A DNA stretch of 60,338 nucleotides from Agitococcus lubricus. GTDB lineage: Bacteria; Pseudomonadota; Gammaproteobacteria; Pseudomonadales; Moraxellaceae. Each line of letters begins with the position of its first letter. The first letter of the stretch is position 1. Position numbers and translations under genes: made by a program. The notes beneath the pieces were generated by a model, which saw nothing but the letters and a program-made list of their open reading frames with translations, searched no databases and was not told the origin of the DNA. Shown piece after piece: positions 59,130 to 60,338 of the stretch. Location: NCBI RefSeq assembly GCF_003051055.1, contig NZ_QAON01000017.1, forward strand, positions 1-60,338, in the 5' to 3' direction.

Positions 59130-60248
59130 ATGCAGCACATACGTCGACTCGCTATGTTGAGCCTTTGTATTACGCACATCACACCGACCTTCGCCGCAGG
59201 TCGTGACTTTTCTACGGATGAATTACTCGCACTCTCCTTAGAAGACCTAACACAAGTACAAGTCAGTATTGCGACAGGCACACCCAAATCTTCTTATAGT
59301 GCGCCTGCCGTCACCAGCGTTATCGATGCGAAAACCATTGCCGACTTAGGCCTACAAAGTATTGACGAGGCCTTACAAACCTTACCCAATGTCCATGTTT
59401 CGCGCGGTAGTTTTCAATATGCACCCCGCTATTTTATTCGTGGCATCGCATCAACCTACAACCCACACACCTTAGTCTTGGTCAATGGCATTCCTATGAC
59501 CAGTCTGTTTTTGGGCGATAGAGGCGAGCGTATTCCTAATGCATACAGCTTACCTATTGAATTAGTTGACCGAATTGAAGTGATTCGTGGTGCAGGCTCT
59601 GCACTCTATGGCGCAGATGCTTTTGCAGGGGTGATTAATATTCATACCAAAAACCCACGTGATATCAAAAACAATCAAGCAAGCCTGACGGTCGGTAGCT
59701 TTGCCACAGGCCGCGCCAATCTCCTACAGCGACAACAATGGCAAGATAATAGCGCCTTACTGAGTTTGAATTATTATCAAAGTGATGGTGACTCACCTAT
59801 TATTCAACGCGATATTCAAAGTAATTACGATGAGTTGTTTCAACCTTATCCTGCGCAATCTCTTGCCCCTGCTGCGGCCAGTTTAAGTGCCCGTTATTTT
59901 AATGCGCATCTGGACTTACAAGCCCCCAATTATCGGCTACGTAGCGCTTGGTTGAAGGCATGGAATACAGGCACAGGCGTGGGTATTAATGACAATCTAG
60001 ACCCCGACGCCCGTTTTAATCATCATCGAGCTTCCTTTGATTTGAGTTGGCAAGGAGGACACTATTTGGGTTGGCAACTGAGTCCACAACTCAGTTATTT
60101 ATATGGTGACTATGAAAATCCCAGCTCAATTTATCTCTTTCCCAAAGGCGCGTTTGCCGGCCTATTTCCCGATGGCATGATTGGTCAACCGTCTGTCAAA
60201 GAAGAAAATGCACGTTTTCATCTAAGCGCGTTGACTGAACAACTGTAA
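59130..60248 (+). pseudogene. TonB-dependent receptor, 3'-truncated by an IS
   Basis: The visible 372 residues comprise a signal peptide ending at THITPTFA, the extension LLALSLEDLTQVQVSIATG, a complete plug domain (about 55-165; TLVLVNGIPMTS, LVDRIEVIRGAGSALYGADA) and the first strands of the barrel. The gene then runs into the IS at 60244 and stops at a TAA from the IS sequence. Intact receptors of this type are about 650-800 aa, so half the barrel is missing and the product cannot be a working outer-membrane channel. The lost function was probably uptake of an iron complex, heme or vitamin. Neighbour of the PPHD-like gene, which may be coincidence. Confidence 0.92.
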
Positions 60249-60338
60249 TGGTTTAATAGAACAGGACACTTTGATAGGTAGTATTTATACTGCAAGTAGA
60301 GGTGTTTATGAAAGCAACGAAGTCAATGAAAAAGCCGA
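60244..60338 (+). mobile_element. Right terminal fragment of an insertion sequence
   Basis: Identical to bases 1-95 in inverse orientation over all 95 positions. It begins TGTAATGGTTTAATAGAACA, interrupts the TonB receptor gene, and runs into the probable transposase at 60308. Because the two contig ends are the same IS in opposite orientation, the window ends where a multi-copy repeat broke the assembly. Confidence 0.88.
60308..60338 (+). CDS. Transposase N-terminus, cut by the window edge
   Basis: The ATG follows AGAGGTGTTT and codes for MKATKSMKKP before the window ends. It is the mirror copy of the start at bases 31-1. Ten codons do not allow assignment to a family by themselves. Confidence 0.6.
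   Translation, partial: MKATKSMKKP

Overview
The window looks like one complete draft contig from a gammaproteobacterium of moderate GC. The order Pseudomonadales is likely and a Moraxellaceae-type organism is my best guess. The grounds are gene content and order: ubiE-ubiJ-ubiB followed by hisI-hisE-tatABC; rhdA-psd near a PilZ protein and fimX; ssb next to an MFS gene and uvrA; a detached gspN-gspC-gspD cluster; fadBA; and a wax ester synthase/DGAT. The family-level assignment is inference.

Both ends are the same 95-bp sequence in opposite orientation. It contains the first ten codons of a probable transposase, so the contig stops inside two copies of one insertion sequence. The left copy cuts off the 5' part of a Toprim/P-loop replication gene belonging to an integrative element (1-3318), whose Min27-type integrase lies beside tRNA-Ser(GGA). 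The right copy truncates a TonB-dependent receptor.

Layout, left to right. 3.9-7.3 kb: potassium transporter kup and a NYN-nuclease/cold-shock fusion. 7.4-10.8 kb: the fadBA beta-oxidation operon. 11.2-14.2 kb: a TetR regulator divergent from a molybdopterin oxidoreductase, with nested palindromes between them. 14.4-19.7 kb: ubiquinone biosynthesis, two histidine steps and Tat export in one direction. 19.8-20.1 kb: a structured MITE-like element. 20.1-25.9 kb: a small unknown gene, dtd, proline iminopeptidase, rhdA, psd, a LysR regulator and a divergent EpmA-like protein. 26.3-30.3 kb: a PilZ protein and a catalytically degenerate FimX, probably controlling type IV pili through c-di-GMP. 30.5-34.5 kb: pirin, a RutE-like reductase, a Gly/Cys-tailed membrane protein, a second ABC1 kinase and a coiled-coil protein. 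34.8-38.0 kb: a 2-oxoacid dehydrogenase E1alpha-E1beta-E2 operon without E3.

38.3-42.9 kb: gspN-gspC-gspD plus a double-FHA membrane protein. 43.3-49.2 kb: H-NS-like protein, ssb, a YajR-like MFS transporter and uvrA. 49.4-58.3 kb: a nitroreductase, a large propeller-like lipoprotein, wax ester synthase, a membrane diguanylate cyclase, DUF4262, a class V aminotransferase and rlmJ. 58.3-60.2 kb: a PPHD-like prolyl hydroxylase and the broken TonB receptor.

Most of the window is conserved chromosome. I saw no CRISPR array and no convincing new defence system. The parts most worth a second look are the IS-bounded ends with a broken island, three small repeat elements, the NYN-CSD fusion, the shortened EpmA-like protein, the Gly/Cys-tailed membrane protein, the TetR/molybdoenzyme operator and a pair of divergent genes with overlapping start codons.
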